In this document: positions 41,350 to 49,888 of the stretch, in pieces | Numbering within the stretch: position 1 is the first letter of the stretch | How the letters are laid out: the number at the start of each line of letters is the position of its first letter | Assembly (NCBI GenBank): GCA_942492025.1 | Contig: CALODJ010000003.1 | Location: 310,001-374,000 of the forward strand | Direction of reading: 5' to 3' | DNA length: 64,000 nucleotides | Source: JABDQW01 sp942492025 | GTDB lineage: Bacteria; Pseudomonadota; Gammaproteobacteria; SZUA-229 | Notes under the pieces: model-generated | Databases searched by the model: none | Told to the model about the DNA's origin: nothing | What the model saw: only the letters and a program-made list of their open reading frames with translations | Position numbers and translations under genes: made by a program

Positions 41350-42222
41350 CTACTGCCTCAATACGCTATCGACAGTGTCGCCGATATTTGCCGGGTTACG
41401 TACTACATGGACACCCAGGTCTTCCATACGGTTCATCTTTGCTTCAGCCGTGTCGGCCTCACCCGAAATGATTGCGCCGGCATGACCCATGCGGCGCCCG
41501 ACCGGTGCCGATACCCCGGCGATGAATCCGATCACAGGTTTATCCATGTTTTCTTTGGCCCATTCAGCGGCATCGACTTCCTGAGTTCCACCGATTTCTC
41601 CAATCAGCACCACGGCATCGGTGTCCGGATCTTCGTTGAACGCGTTCAGTACATCGACAAAATTGGCACCATTGATCGGATCGCCGCCAATGCCGACGCT
41701 GGTGGACTGGCCGTGGCCGCGCGCAGTCATCTGTGCGACCGCTTCGTAGTTCAGGGTGCCAGAGCGCGATACCACGCCGACCCGGCCGGGCTGGTAGATG
41801 TTGGCCGGCATGATGCCGACTTTACATTCTCCGGGGGTGATCACTCCAGCGGTGTTAGGACCGAAGATCATCGCATCATGGCCGACCAGGTAGCGCTTGA
41901 CCCGCACCATGTCCTGAATCGGGATGCCGTCCGCAACCACAACAATGGTCTTGATACCGGCCTCGATGGCTTCGAGTATCGCGTCGGCAGCAAACTGGGG
42001 GGGTACAAAAATACCCGATACATCGGCTCCGGCCTGAATAACGGCATCGGAAACGGTATCGAACACCGGGCGTTCGAGGTGCGTGGCGCCACCCTTTCCC
42101 GGGGTCACGCCACCGACGATATTGGTGCCGTGCTTGATCGCTTCTTCGGCGTGAAAAGTCGCGTGCTGACCGGTGAAGCCCTGGTAGATCACGCGCGAGT
42201 CTTTGTTGATAAATACGCTCAT
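41350..42222 (-). CDS. mtkB: Malate-CoA ligase (malate thiokinase) alpha subunit
   Basis: 290 residues from ATG 42222; the longer frame overlaps the beta gene. CoA-binding N-terminus (Y-Q-G-F-T-G-Q-H-A-T-F-H), G-G-V-T-P-G-K-G-G, G-P-N-T-A-G-V-I-T-P-G-E, and the phosphohistidine loop R-R-M-G-H-A-G-A-I-I-S-G. Succinyl-CoA synthetase alpha subunits share these; malate specificity is assigned because the beta subunit matches MtkA and a malyl-CoA lyase gene precedes both. The complex makes malyl-CoA from malate, CoA and ATP. It is 19 bp behind mtkA. Confidence 0.82.
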   Translation of the reverse strand: MSVFINKDSRVIYQGFTGQHATFHAEEAIKHGTNIVGGVTPGKGGATHLERPVFDTVSDAVIQAGADVSGIFVPPQFAADAILEAIEAGIKTIVVVADGIPIQDMVRVKRYLVGHDAMIFGPNTAGVITPGECKVGIMPANIYQPGRVGVVSRSGTLNYEAVAQMTARGHGQSTSVGIGGDPINGANFVDVLNAFNEDPDTDAVVLIGEIGGTQEVDAAEWAKENMDKPVIGFIAGVSAPVGRRMGHAGAIISGEADTAEAKMNRMEDLGVHVVRNPANIGDTVDSVLRQ

Positions 42223-42241
42223 GGTTTTCGGTTCTTGATAT

Positions 42242-43408
42242 TTATAGTTTCTTGACAGCGTTGACGGATTTTCGTGCTGCATCGTCGAGATCATCAGCAT
42301 AGATGAACGGCAATCCGGATTTATTCAGGATTTCCTGGCCAAGTTCATAGTTGGTGCCAGAAAGCCTTACGATCACCGGCTCGCTGATGGCCTGTTTCTG
42401 CATGGCCTGTACCACGCCCTCGGCGACCCAGTCGCAGCGGTTGATGCCGGCAAAAATGTTGAGCAGGATGGCTTTGACGTTCGGGTCTTTTCTGACGATA
42501 CGGAATGCATTGGCAATTTTTTCCGGCGAGGCACCGCCACCAACATCGAGGAAGTTCGCCGGCGCACCGCCGTGCAGGGTGATGGCGTCCATCGTGGCCA
42601 TGGCAAGTCCGGCGCCGTTGACGATGCAGCCGACATTGCCATCGAGTGCAATGTAGTTGAGGCCATGGCCGCTGGCTTCGACTTCTTTTGGGTCCTCCTC
42701 GTCAAAGTCACGGTAATTGGTGATCTCCGGATACCGGTGCACCGCATTGCCATCGAATGACATTTTCGCATCGACCGCGAGCAGCCTGTCTCCGTCGACG
42801 ACCGCCAGCGGATTGATCTCAGCCATCAATGCATCCCTGTCGCGGAAGCATCGGTACAGGGAGCGCATCAGCCTCACGGCCTGGGGCATCAAGCTACCTG
42901 TCAGGCCAACCTGGGCCGCAATCTTTCGGCAGAGGAACTCGGGCAGGCCAACGGCCGGGTCGATTGCCAGGCGGACCACTTTTTCCGGACTGGTTTTGGC
43001 GATGGTCTCGATATCCATACCGCCGCTGGCGGAGGCGATGAGGGTGATGCGCTGGGCAACACGGTCGATAATCAGTCCAAGATAGTATTCTCGGGTAATA
43101 TTCTGCGCCGCCTCAACCAGCACGCGATGTACCATCTTGCCGGCAGAGTTGGTCTGCGGCGTGATCAGACGATTGCCGATGATATGGTCCGCGTGTTTGC
43201 GCACGTCTTCGATCGTATTTGCCATCTGCACGCCGCCGCCCTTACCGCGCCCGCCCGCGTGAATCTGTGCTTTCACCACCCAGCGCTCGCCGCCGATTTC
43301 TTCGGCGATCATGCCGGCGCTGGCTTCGGAATCAGCGACACGGCCCCTCGGAACCGGTACGCCAAAGGATTTGAGTAGTTCCTTGGTTTGATATTCGTGG
43401 ATATTCAT
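42242..43408 (-). CDS. mtkA: Malate-CoA ligase (malate thiokinase) beta subunit
   Basis: 388 residues. ATP-grasp domain with V-V-K-A-Q-I-H-A-G-G-R-G-K and E-I-N-P-L-A-V-V-D, and the C-terminal ligase part with N-G-A-G-L-A-M-A-T-M-D, F-L-D-V-G-G-G-A-S-P-E and N-I-F-A-G-I-N-R-C-D-W-V-A-E-G. This last block and S-G-G-M-D-I-E-T-I-A-K are as in MtkA of methylotrophs, whereas SucC has G-G-I-V-R-C-D-L-I-A-D. With MtkB it activates malate for cleavage by malyl-CoA lyase. It lies 74 bp behind mcl and 19 bp ahead of mtkB on the same strand. Confidence 0.87.
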   Translation of the reverse strand: MNIHEYQTKELLKSFGVPVPRGRVADSEASAGMIAEEIGGERWVVKAQIHAGGRGKGGGVQMANTIEDVRKHADHIIGNRLITPQTNSAGKMVHRVLVEAAQNITREYYLGLIIDRVAQRITLIASASGGMDIETIAKTSPEKVVRLAIDPAVGLPEFLCRKIAAQVGLTGSLMPQAVRLMRSLYRCFRDRDALMAEINPLAVVDGDRLLAVDAKMSFDGNAVHRYPEITNYRDFDEEDPKEVEASGHGLNYIALDGNVGCIVNGAGLAMATMDAITLHGGAPANFLDVGGGASPEKIANAFRIVRKDPNVKAILLNIFAGINRCDWVAEGVVQAMQKQAISEPVIVRLSGTNYELGQEILNKSGLPFIYADDLDDAARKSVNAVKKL

Positions 43409-43482
43409 TTAACTTCCAGGGTTCAATTGTTCGTACACGGCTCGGACTGAGGACGAAGTACCGCGTTATTTTCAAGTTTGAT

Positions 43483-44448
43483 TCAGGCCGCGTTTGCCGA
43501 AATTTGATCGGCTTTGTCGACTAGCACCTGAGCCTGTCTGATCGAAGCGGCGTCGATCATTTTACCATCCAACGATACCGCACCCTTGCCCTCAGCGGCA
43601 GCCTGCTTCATGGCGTCCAGGATCTGACGAGCGGTCTGGACATCATCTGCGGGCGGTGTGAACACCTCATTGGCCAGCGGTATCTGGCTGGGGTGGATCG
43701 CCCATTTTCCCTCGAAACCGAGGGCGGCATCGGAGTTGGCGACCGAGAGGTAGCCTTCCTTGTCCTGAATGTCACCGAATGGTCCATCGATCGGGCGCAG
43801 GCCATAGGCACGGCAGGCGACGACCAGGCGCGACATCGCAAAATGCCACTGATCACCCCAGTGTACTTCGCGGTGGCCCTCTTCGTTCGGGTGTGCCAGC
43901 AATGTGTAGGCCGGATTGGCGCCGCCCATGCTAGTGGTCCTGGCCTGTGTTGATGCGGCATAATCGGCGACCCCGAAATGCAGCGCTTCGAGCCTGTCCG
44001 GGCAGGCCTGGGCAATCGCTTCGACATTGGCCATGCCCATGGCGGTTTCGACCAGCGCCGATAGCGCAATGGGCTGCAGACCTTTGGCGACTTCGATCTG
44101 GCGCAGCAACAGGGCGACGAATTCCAGTTCGGACGGTTTGCCGACTTTGGGTACCAGGATACCATCGAGCTTGTGACCGGCCTGCTCGACAACGTCGATG
44201 ATATCGTGGTAGCAATAGTGGGTATCGAGGCCGTTGATGCGTACCGATACCGTTGTTTTTGACCAGTCCAGATCATTCAGTGCCGCTATTGCGTTTTTGC
44301 GCGCCTGTACCTTGTCGTCAGGTGCGACGGCATCTTCTAGATCGATAAAGACGCAGTCAGCGCCCGCATTCGGGGCTTTTTCGATCATGCGCAGGTTGCT
44401 GCCGGGAACAGCCAGTTCACTGCGGTGGAGTCTGTGTTTGTTAACCAT
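43483..44448 (-). CDS. mcl: Malyl-CoA lyase
   Basis: 321 residues from ATG 44448, which gives the normal N-terminus L-H-R-S-E-L-A-V-P-G-S-N; no strong ribosome site is seen for either candidate start. HpcH/HpaI (CitE-like) fold: F-I-D-L-E-D-A-V-A-P-D-D-K, R-I-N-G-L-D-T-H-Y, V-E-T-A-M-G-M-A-N-V-E-A-I, F-G-V-A-D-Y-A-A-S-T and F-E-G-K-W-A-I-H-P-S-Q-I. The match to the methylotroph enzyme runs the whole length. It cleaves (S)-malyl-CoA to glyoxylate and acetyl-CoA. First gene of the mcl-mtkA-mtkB unit. A role in beta-methylmalyl-CoA cleavage is possible as well. Confidence 0.9.
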   Translation of the reverse strand: MVNKHRLHRSELAVPGSNLRMIEKAPNAGADCVFIDLEDAVAPDDKVQARKNAIAALNDLDWSKTTVSVRINGLDTHYCYHDIIDVVEQAGHKLDGILVPKVGKPSELEFVALLLRQIEVAKGLQPIALSALVETAMGMANVEAIAQACPDRLEALHFGVADYAASTQARTTSMGGANPAYTLLAHPNEEGHREVHWGDQWHFAMSRLVVACRAYGLRPIDGPFGDIQDKEGYLSVANSDAALGFEGKWAIHPSQIPLANEVFTPPADDVQTARQILDAMKQAAAEGKGAVSLDGKMIDAASIRQAQVLVDKADQISANAA

Positions 44449-44628
44449 TTTCGCTGAGACCTGTGGTTGGATTAAATTTTGAGGTGCGTACAAATAACAG
44501 ACTATGAAGCCGGACGCAAATCAGGCGCCTGTTAAAAGGCTGATATTTTGGATTTATTCGCCATTCTGTGTTGAAATACCCGCCGTTCTCCATTCTATTC
44601 GATTAACTCCAGAGGGTATATTTCTATC

Positions 44629-45135
44629 ATGAAACGTGGTGTTCTTTTCTCTTTACTGATGTTGTTCTCCTCTACGGCGTTATCAGCCGAGGGTGTGAGT
44701 ATTACTCTGAAAGCCAGCAGTTTTTACCTCGGGGGTGGTGTCGGATTCAATACAGCATCAGGGGGTAACGGCACCGGTATCCAGATTCTGGGCGGTTACC
44801 AATTTGACTTTAAAATCAACGGTAACATCTCAACCGCGCTCGAATTAGGTTATATGGACAGCGGCAATTTCGACACCAAGAATTTCAACAACGACGCCAC
44901 GTTTCGTGTCAATGACAAGGCAAAAGGGATGTGGCTCAATGTGGTGGAAAGCTTTCCGATCGGTAACAGAGTCGAGGGTCTGGTTCGCCTCGGTATCGAC
45001 TTTGGTGATGATGATGGCGTGATGGCGGGTACCGGACTGGGTTACTACTTTAATCCAAACTGGGTACTGCGGTCCGAGTATGTGGTACGTGATAACGTCA
45101 ACAGTTTTCAGTTCAATTTGCTGTATAACTTTTAG
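44629..45135 (+). CDS. Small outer-membrane beta-barrel protein
   Basis: 168 residues. Signal peptide to about residue 20 (S-T-A-L-S-A), then alternating polar/hydrophobic strands typical of an eight-stranded barrel (F-Y-L-G-G-G-V-G-F, I-Q-I-L-G-G-Y-Q-F-D-F, A-L-E-L-G-Y-M-D). The end S-F-Q-F-N-L-L-Y-N-F has the terminal Phe used by the Bam machinery. It belongs to the OmpA-like/porin-like small barrel families; ligand unknown. It is followed by a miniature repeat and a rho-independent terminator at 45252-45274. Confidence 0.8.
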   Translation: MKRGVLFSLLMLFSSTALSAEGVSITLKASSFYLGGGVGFNTASGGNGTGIQILGGYQFDFKINGNISTALELGYMDSGNFDTKNFNNDATFRVNDKAKGMWLNVVESFPIGNRVEGLVRLGIDFGDDDGVMAGTGLGYYFNPNWVLRSEYVVRDNVNSFQFNLLYNF

Positions 45136-45142
45136 ACAGATT

Positions 45143-45235
45143 TAGGGAAGCTCAGATTATTCCATCCAGGAATTATCAGAGCACGGCACATCCATGTGCC
45201 GCAAGGAAGGTCTGAATAAATCAGAGTTTCCTTCG
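45143..45235. repeat. Palindromic element of the 8491 family, short copy
   Basis: Begins TAGGGAAGCTCAGATTATTC and ends TAAATCAGAGTTTCCTTCG, the same ends as at 8491-8648 in degraded form, with a central CACGGCACATCCATGTGCCG palindrome. It sits between the outer-membrane gene and its terminator. Confidence 0.6.
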
Positions 45236-45251
45236 AAATACAATTTTGTAA

Positions 45252-45274
45252 GGGCGGTTTATCCGCCCTTTTTT
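45252..45274 (+). terminator. Rho-independent terminator after the beta-barrel gene
   Basis: GGGCGG, loop TTTAT, CCGCCC, then six T. Correct orientation and position for the gene ending at 45135. Confidence 0.85.
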
Positions 45275-45284
45275 GCCGTTGAAA

Positions 45285-45443
45285 TTGTCCGCAAATGAAC
45301 GCAAAGAAACGCACATATGTTTAAGTAGGCGTAAATCAGTGGACTTATAGAACCAATAATATACATCAGTGGGCAGCCTATGTTCGCGGCTGAAGCCGCT
45401 CCACAAAAACATAAACTTTTTATTTACGTTTATTTGCGGACAA
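45285..45443. repeat. Inverted repeat of the TTGTCCGCAAATGAACG type
   Basis: TTGTCCGCAAATGAACG at 45285-45301 pairs with CGTTTATTTGCGGACAA at 45427-45443. Between them lies a GCGGCTGAAGCCGC palindrome. Fragments with the same wording appear near 46320 and 59403, suggesting a further small repeat family. The region precedes the DUF924 gene. Confidence 0.55.
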
Positions 45444-45475
45444 ATATCCCGTGCCCTCAGTGTCTATGTGGCAGA

Positions 45476-46090
45476 ATGATTTCCATGATCGATCGTATCG
45501 AAAAGATCCTCGAATTTTGGTTCGGTACCTTCCCCGATGCCTGGAGCGGTGACGAGTCGAAAATTGACATGTGGTTTCAGAACGGAGCAGCTTATGATAC
45601 TGAAATCTTTAGTCGCTTTGGTTCAGACTATTTTCGAGCGATCGAGGGTGAACTCGATCACTGGGCGGAATCACCACGCGGTCGTCTCGCAATGATCATT
45701 CTGCTCGACCAGTTTTCGCGCCATATACACCGGGGTTGTGCTGATGCGTTCGCTCAGGATAGCAAAGCACAACAGCTCTGCACCGACGGTATTGGCGCCG
45801 GCGATGATTTAAACCTGCATCCGGTTGAGCGCAGTTTTTTTTATTTGCCCCTGGAGCATGCCGAGGATATTGCGCTGCAGAATCTGGGCGTGAAAGCGTT
45901 CAGGCAGCTGATACAGGATGTACCACAACAGTATCGCAAGCCGTTCGAAGTATCTCTCGAGTGGGCAGAAAAGCACCGTTACGTGATCGAACAGTTTGGC
46001 CGTTTTCCGGAACTAAATGAGATCCTGGGGCGGGAATCAACATCAGAGGAAATTGAATTCATCACGAACGCAGAGTATTCGTTTCTTTGA
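45476..46090 (+). CDS. DUF924 family protein
   Basis: 204 residues from ATG 45476 (45485 is equally possible; neither has a strong ribosome site). The family pattern is clear: I-L-E-F-W-F-G at the start, W-F, then L-A-M-I-I-L-L-D-Q-F-S-R-H-I-H-R-G, H-P-V-E-R-S-F-F-Y-L-P-L-E-H-A-E-D and H-R-Y-V-I-E-Q-F-G-R-F-P. DUF924 proteins are soluble, helical, TPR-like and of unknown function. The upstream frame into the inverted repeat is not part of the gene. Single gene. Confidence 0.82.
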   Translation: MISMIDRIEKILEFWFGTFPDAWSGDESKIDMWFQNGAAYDTEIFSRFGSDYFRAIEGELDHWAESPRGRLAMIILLDQFSRHIHRGCADAFAQDSKAQQLCTDGIGAGDDLNLHPVERSFFYLPLEHAEDIALQNLGVKAFRQLIQDVPQQYRKPFEVSLEWAEKHRYVIEQFGRFPELNEILGRESTSEEIEFITNAEYSFL

Positions 46091-46138
46091 ACGCTACGCC
46101 GGCGTTGCAGTGTGACTTTCAATTCTATTAACAAGCAT

Positions 46139-46251
46139 CGGTGCGCACGGCGCACCCTACGGTCGCTTCGCCCAAGCTGTTGCTCCGCTTTTCTCTCCAC
46201 AGCGAGGCTTACTCCTGCGCCTGCTCCCGTGATCCAGGTGAGAAATGCGGG
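46139..46251 (+). repeat. CTAG-ended repeat, right-half fragment (copy 9)
   Basis: Begins inside the hairpin module (CGGTGCGCACGGCGCACCCT) and runs through the shortened right arm (CACAGCGAGGCTTACTCCTG) to AGGTGAGAAATGCGGG. The left half and terminal CTAG are missing. Confidence 0.82.
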
Positions 46252-46379
46252 TGTACGCAAAGCGTTCTGGCAATTCAGAATATAACGGCGCGGCCCAATA
46301 CCAAATAAGCCATAATGATATTTGCGTTCACTAGCGTTTAATGGCGGACAATCTTTTTGTGCATCCGTAGCTGGGGTTT

Positions 46380-48050
46380 TTAATGCACATATTTCTCCCT
46401 CAGCTCGCGCCTTAGTATCTTGCCAACATTGGTCTTGGGCAATTCGTCCGCAAAGAAAACATGTCTCGGCCGTTTATAACCTGTCAGGTTCTCCCTGCAA
46501 TAGTCGATAATGGCTTCTTCGGTTAGTGCAGGGTCGCTTTTAACCACGATCGCCACTACGGCTTCGCCGCTTTTCTCGTCGGGAATACCGATAACACCGA
46601 CTTCGAGGACACCCGGGTGTTGTGCAATGACACTTTCGACTTCATTGGGGTAGACGTTGAAGCCTGAGACAAGAACCATATCTTTTTTGCGGTCGACGAT
46701 CTGTACAAAGCCCTCTTCATCCATGAAGGCAATATCGCCGGTGTGGAGCCAGCCGTCATTACTCAATACATCGGATGTGTCCCTGGGACGTTGCCAGTAC
46801 CCCTTCATGACCTGGGGTCCGCGTATGCACAGCTCGCCGGTCTCCCCGATCGGTAGCTGATTCCAGTCATCGTCCTGGATCGAACAGTCAGTCGAGGAAA
46901 TGGGTAATCCTATCTTGCCGTTATAATCTTTCAGGCTGAGCGGGTTGATGCACGCAGCCGGTGATGTTTCTGTCAGGCCATAAGCTTCGTGCAGAGTTAT
47001 GCCGGTGACCTTCTTCCATTGTTCGGCGACCGTACGTTGTACCGCCATGCCGCCACCGAGTGTTAACTTCAGATTTGAAAAGTCGATATCTTTGAAACCG
47101 GGTGTATTCAGCAAGCCATTGAACAGCGTGTTTACTCCGGTGATGGCGGTAAACCTGACACCTTTGAGTTCCTTGACGAAGTTCTTCATGTCGCGCGGGT
47201 TGGTAATCAGGTATACCAGGGCGCCATATTTCATGAAAGTCAGACAGTTGGCTGTTAACGAAAAAATATGATACAGCGGCAGTGCGGTGATAATGGTTTC
47301 CTTGCCTTCTTCCATGACGGATCGGATCCACGTTGATGCCTGCTGCATGTTGGCAACCATGTTTTTATTGGTCAGTATGGCGCCCTTTGAAATACCGGTG
47401 GTGCCACCGGTGTATTGCAGAAATGCAATGTCATCATGATTGGTGGGCACGGTTTCGAAGTGATGTTGTGAGCCGAGCTTCAGTGCTTTCCTGAAAGGCA
47501 CTGCGCCTGGCAAGCTGTACGCGGGCACTATTTTCTTTACATACTTGACAACAAAATTGATGATGGCCGATTTCGGGAAGGGCAGCATATCGCCCATACG
47601 CGTGACGATCACATGTTTAATGGATGTTTCCTTGATGACTTCATCCAGCACGTGGCAGAAGTTTTCCACAATGATGATGGCTTCGGCGCCTGAATCATTC
47701 ATCTGGTGTTTGAGTTCCCTGGAGGTGTATAGTGGATTGGTGTTCACCACAACCAGACCTGCACGCAGGATGCTAAAAATGGCAATGGGATTTTGCAGCA
47801 GGTTGGGCATCATTACCGCAACTTTAGCGCCTTTTTCAAGACCCAGTTCATTGTTCAGATAGGCTCCCAGTTGAGATGTGAACTGCTTCACTTCCTTGTA
47901 GCTGATTGTCTTGCCAAAGTTCGAATAAGCGGGTAGTTCCTCAAACTTGCTGACGCTCTGGTCAAAAATATCCGCGACAGACGCGTATTCATCGATCGAT
48001 ATCTCTGCAGGTACACCTTCAGGATAACTCTTCAACCAGGGTTTGGACAT
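46380..48050 (-). CDS. fadD: Long-chain fatty-acid-CoA ligase (FadD-like)
   Basis: 556 residues from ATG 48050, with AAGGAGTATCACC directly before it. The AMP-binding motif is F-L-Q-Y-T-G-G-T-T-G-I-S-K-G-A; further signatures are Y-G-L-T-E-T-S-P-A, G-W-L-H-T-G-D-I-A-F-M-D and, near the end, the catalytic Lys of L-P-K-T-N-V-G-K-I-L-R-R. It activates fatty acids to acyl-CoA at the inner membrane for beta-oxidation or lipid remodelling. It lies 113 bp downstream of the TRAP operon on the same strand, either in the same regulon or under its own promoter. Confidence 0.9.
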   Translation of the reverse strand: MSKPWLKSYPEGVPAEISIDEYASVADIFDQSVSKFEELPAYSNFGKTISYKEVKQFTSQLGAYLNNELGLEKGAKVAVMMPNLLQNPIAIFSILRAGLVVVNTNPLYTSRELKHQMNDSGAEAIIIVENFCHVLDEVIKETSIKHVIVTRMGDMLPFPKSAIINFVVKYVKKIVPAYSLPGAVPFRKALKLGSQHHFETVPTNHDDIAFLQYTGGTTGISKGAILTNKNMVANMQQASTWIRSVMEEGKETIITALPLYHIFSLTANCLTFMKYGALVYLITNPRDMKNFVKELKGVRFTAITGVNTLFNGLLNTPGFKDIDFSNLKLTLGGGMAVQRTVAEQWKKVTGITLHEAYGLTETSPAACINPLSLKDYNGKIGLPISSTDCSIQDDDWNQLPIGETGELCIRGPQVMKGYWQRPRDTSDVLSNDGWLHTGDIAFMDEEGFVQIVDRKKDMVLVSGFNVYPNEVESVIAQHPGVLEVGVIGIPDEKSGEAVVAIVVKSDPALTEEAIIDYCRENLTGYKRPRHVFFADELPKTNVGKILRRELREKYVH

Positions 48051-48163
48051 GGTGATACTCCTTGAACTGAAGCGCTTTGTTCTACACAAGAATAGCTCTA
48101 TGGCAATTCAAATGCACGGATTTTGCCGCGCCAATTTGTTACGGATCCTGGACGGCTGTGTAA

Positions 48164-49429
48164 TTATTCGTGTTGCCACCACAATGACAGATCCGGAATA
48201 TAGGTGACCATCATCAACCAGATCAGCATCAATAACAGGAATGGCAAGGTGGATTTGAACAGGGTGACAATCGGCTTGCCGAATCTCTGGCTGGCTATAA
48301 AGAGGTTTATACCAACCGGTGGTGTCGAGTATCCGATTTCGAGGTTGGCAAGAAAGATGATGCCGAGGTGGATCGGGTCTACGCCGTAGCGCGTTGCCAA
48401 TGGCAGGATCAAGGGCACGACAACGATGATGGCGGAGAAGATGTCCATCATGGCGCCAACGACCAGCAGGAAAAGGTTCAACAGCAATAAAAATTCGAGT
48501 GGGCTGGTGATATGTTGCTCGAGTACATCCAGCATTAGCATCGGCAGTTGAGCATCGATCATCAGATTGGTCAGACCGAGTGCGACCAGCAGGATTGCGA
48601 GCAGGCTGCCGAACAGGATGCAGCTTTCCACCAGCAGCCCGAAGAACTGGGTTTTCAGGTTGATCTCTTTGTATACGAACACTTCAACAAAGATGACATA
48701 GGTCGCGGTTGCCGCTGCGGCTTCCATGATGGAAACAAATCCACCGAAAATACCGACGACGATACCGATGGGAAGGAAGATATCCCAAACCGCGCCGCGT
48801 GTCGCAGCAACCAGTGTGTCGAAATCGAACTCATGTTTTGTGACGTGCTGATGGCGGCCATGAACGATGCTGTGGATCGCCAGGATGATCATCAGCAAGG
48901 CGCCCGGGACGATGCCGGCGAGAAACATTTTCTCGATACCGACACCGGCAACGATACCGTAGATGAGTATGGCCAGGCTGGGGGGGAACAACAGGCCCAG
49001 CGAGCCGGATGTGGTCAGCAGGCCCAGTGAAAATTTTTCACGGTAACCTTCACCCACCAGAATCGGATACAGCAGTCCACCCAGAGCGAGAATGGTGACA
49101 CCCGATGCGCCCGAATAGGAGGTGAAGAAGGCGCAAGCACCAATCGTTACGATAGCGAGGCCGCCGGGCATCCAGCCGAGTGCGGCCCGGTAGAAGTTAA
49201 CCAACCTCCGCGGAGCGCCACCACTGGACATCAGTACGCCGGCAAAAGTGAATAACGGAAGTGCGATCATGTTGGGTGATGATGCCAGGCGGTTCATCTC
49301 GATGATCAGAATGTCTGGACTGATATCTGCAGAATGACTGGCCAGCAGACCGCCCGCACCGAGTACCACAAAAAGCGGTACACCGACCAGTGCAAGCACT
49401 ACCAGTGTTAGGGCTGCAGCTCCAAGCAT
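48164..49429 (-). CDS. dctM: TRAP transporter large membrane subunit (DctM-like)
   Basis: 421 residues with about twelve hydrophobic segments, the transport channel of a TRAP system driven by the Na+ gradient. Typical blocks: A-L-P-L-F-T-F-A-G-V-L-M-S-S-G-G, T-S-G-S-L-G-L-L-F-P-P-S, and E-I-G-Y-S-T-P-P-V-G-I-N-L-F near the end. It directly follows dctQ with no gap and is the last gene of the transporter set. Confidence 0.9.
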   Translation of the reverse strand: MLGAAALTLVVLALVGVPLFVVLGAGGLLASHSADISPDILIIEMNRLASSPNMIALPLFTFAGVLMSSGGAPRRLVNFYRAALGWMPGGLAIVTIGACAFFTSYSGASGVTILALGGLLYPILVGEGYREKFSLGLLTTSGSLGLLFPPSLAILIYGIVAGVGIEKMFLAGIVPGALLMIILAIHSIVHGRHQHVTKHEFDFDTLVAATRGAVWDIFLPIGIVVGIFGGFVSIMEAAAATATYVIFVEVFVYKEINLKTQFFGLLVESCILFGSLLAILLVALGLTNLMIDAQLPMLMLDVLEQHITSPLEFLLLLNLFLLVVGAMMDIFSAIIVVVPLILPLATRYGVDPIHLGIIFLANLEIGYSTPPVGINLFIASQRFGKPIVTLFKSTLPFLLLMLIWLMMVTYIPDLSLWWQHE

Positions 49430-49888
49430 TTATTCTTTCTTGTGAAAGCAGTTGAGCAGGAAATGCAGCGAGAGCAGGCCAAAACCCAAGGGGTAAGTCA
49501 ATGTGAACGGTAATGTCCAGCGCTCGTTGGCAGGAATATACTGCCATTCATCGGCGACAAAAATGCCGGCGTGATAACTCAACAGCGCGCACACCATCGC
49601 CGAAAACAATGCCAGCGGGCAACGCAGCCGCGCCAGCCATCGCTTGCTCATAAATGTAGTCAGCACATCAACCTTGATGTGTCTGAGTTTTGCAGTCGCA
49701 ATGACTGCTCCCATGGCACCACACATGACCAGCAGATAACGGTTGATGATTTCTATTTCCGGGTAACCGAATTCAAACAGATTCCGAACCAGCATCTGCA
49801 CGACTGAAAGCAGCAGTAACAGAAACAGACTCAGCGCCGCAATGACGCTTTCAGCTTTTAGCAGTCCGTTTTCAAGTTCCTTTATCAC
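49430..49888 (-). CDS. dctQ: TRAP transporter small membrane subunit (DctQ-like)
   Basis: 152 residues with four membrane segments. V-R-N-L-F-E-F-G-Y-P-E-I-E-I-I-N-R-Y-L-L-V near residues 33-55 and the R-H-I-K-V-D-V-L-T turn are typical of DctQ. It pairs with DctM in the membrane. Its start overlaps the dctP stop by 4 bp and its stop abuts the dctM start, so all three subunits are made from one coupled message. Confidence 0.87.
   Translation of the reverse strand: MIKELENGLLKAESVIAALSLFLLLLLSVVQMLVRNLFEFGYPEIEIINRYLLVMCGAMGAVIATAKLRHIKVDVLTTFMSKRWLARLRCPLALFSAMVCALLSYHAGIFVADEWQYIPANERWTLPFTLTYPLGFGLLSLHFLLNCFHKKE

Noticed and set aside
41407..42255. Forward frame of 282 codons opposite mtkB
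   Set aside because: Shadow of mtkB; the coding strand has full-length family similarity.
41350..43408. Succinyl-CoA synthetase (sucCD) as the identity of the ligase pair
   Set aside because: The beta subunit has the MtkA-type N-I-F-A-G-I-N-R-C-D-W block and the pair follows a malyl-CoA lyase gene; no other TCA-cycle genes are adjacent.
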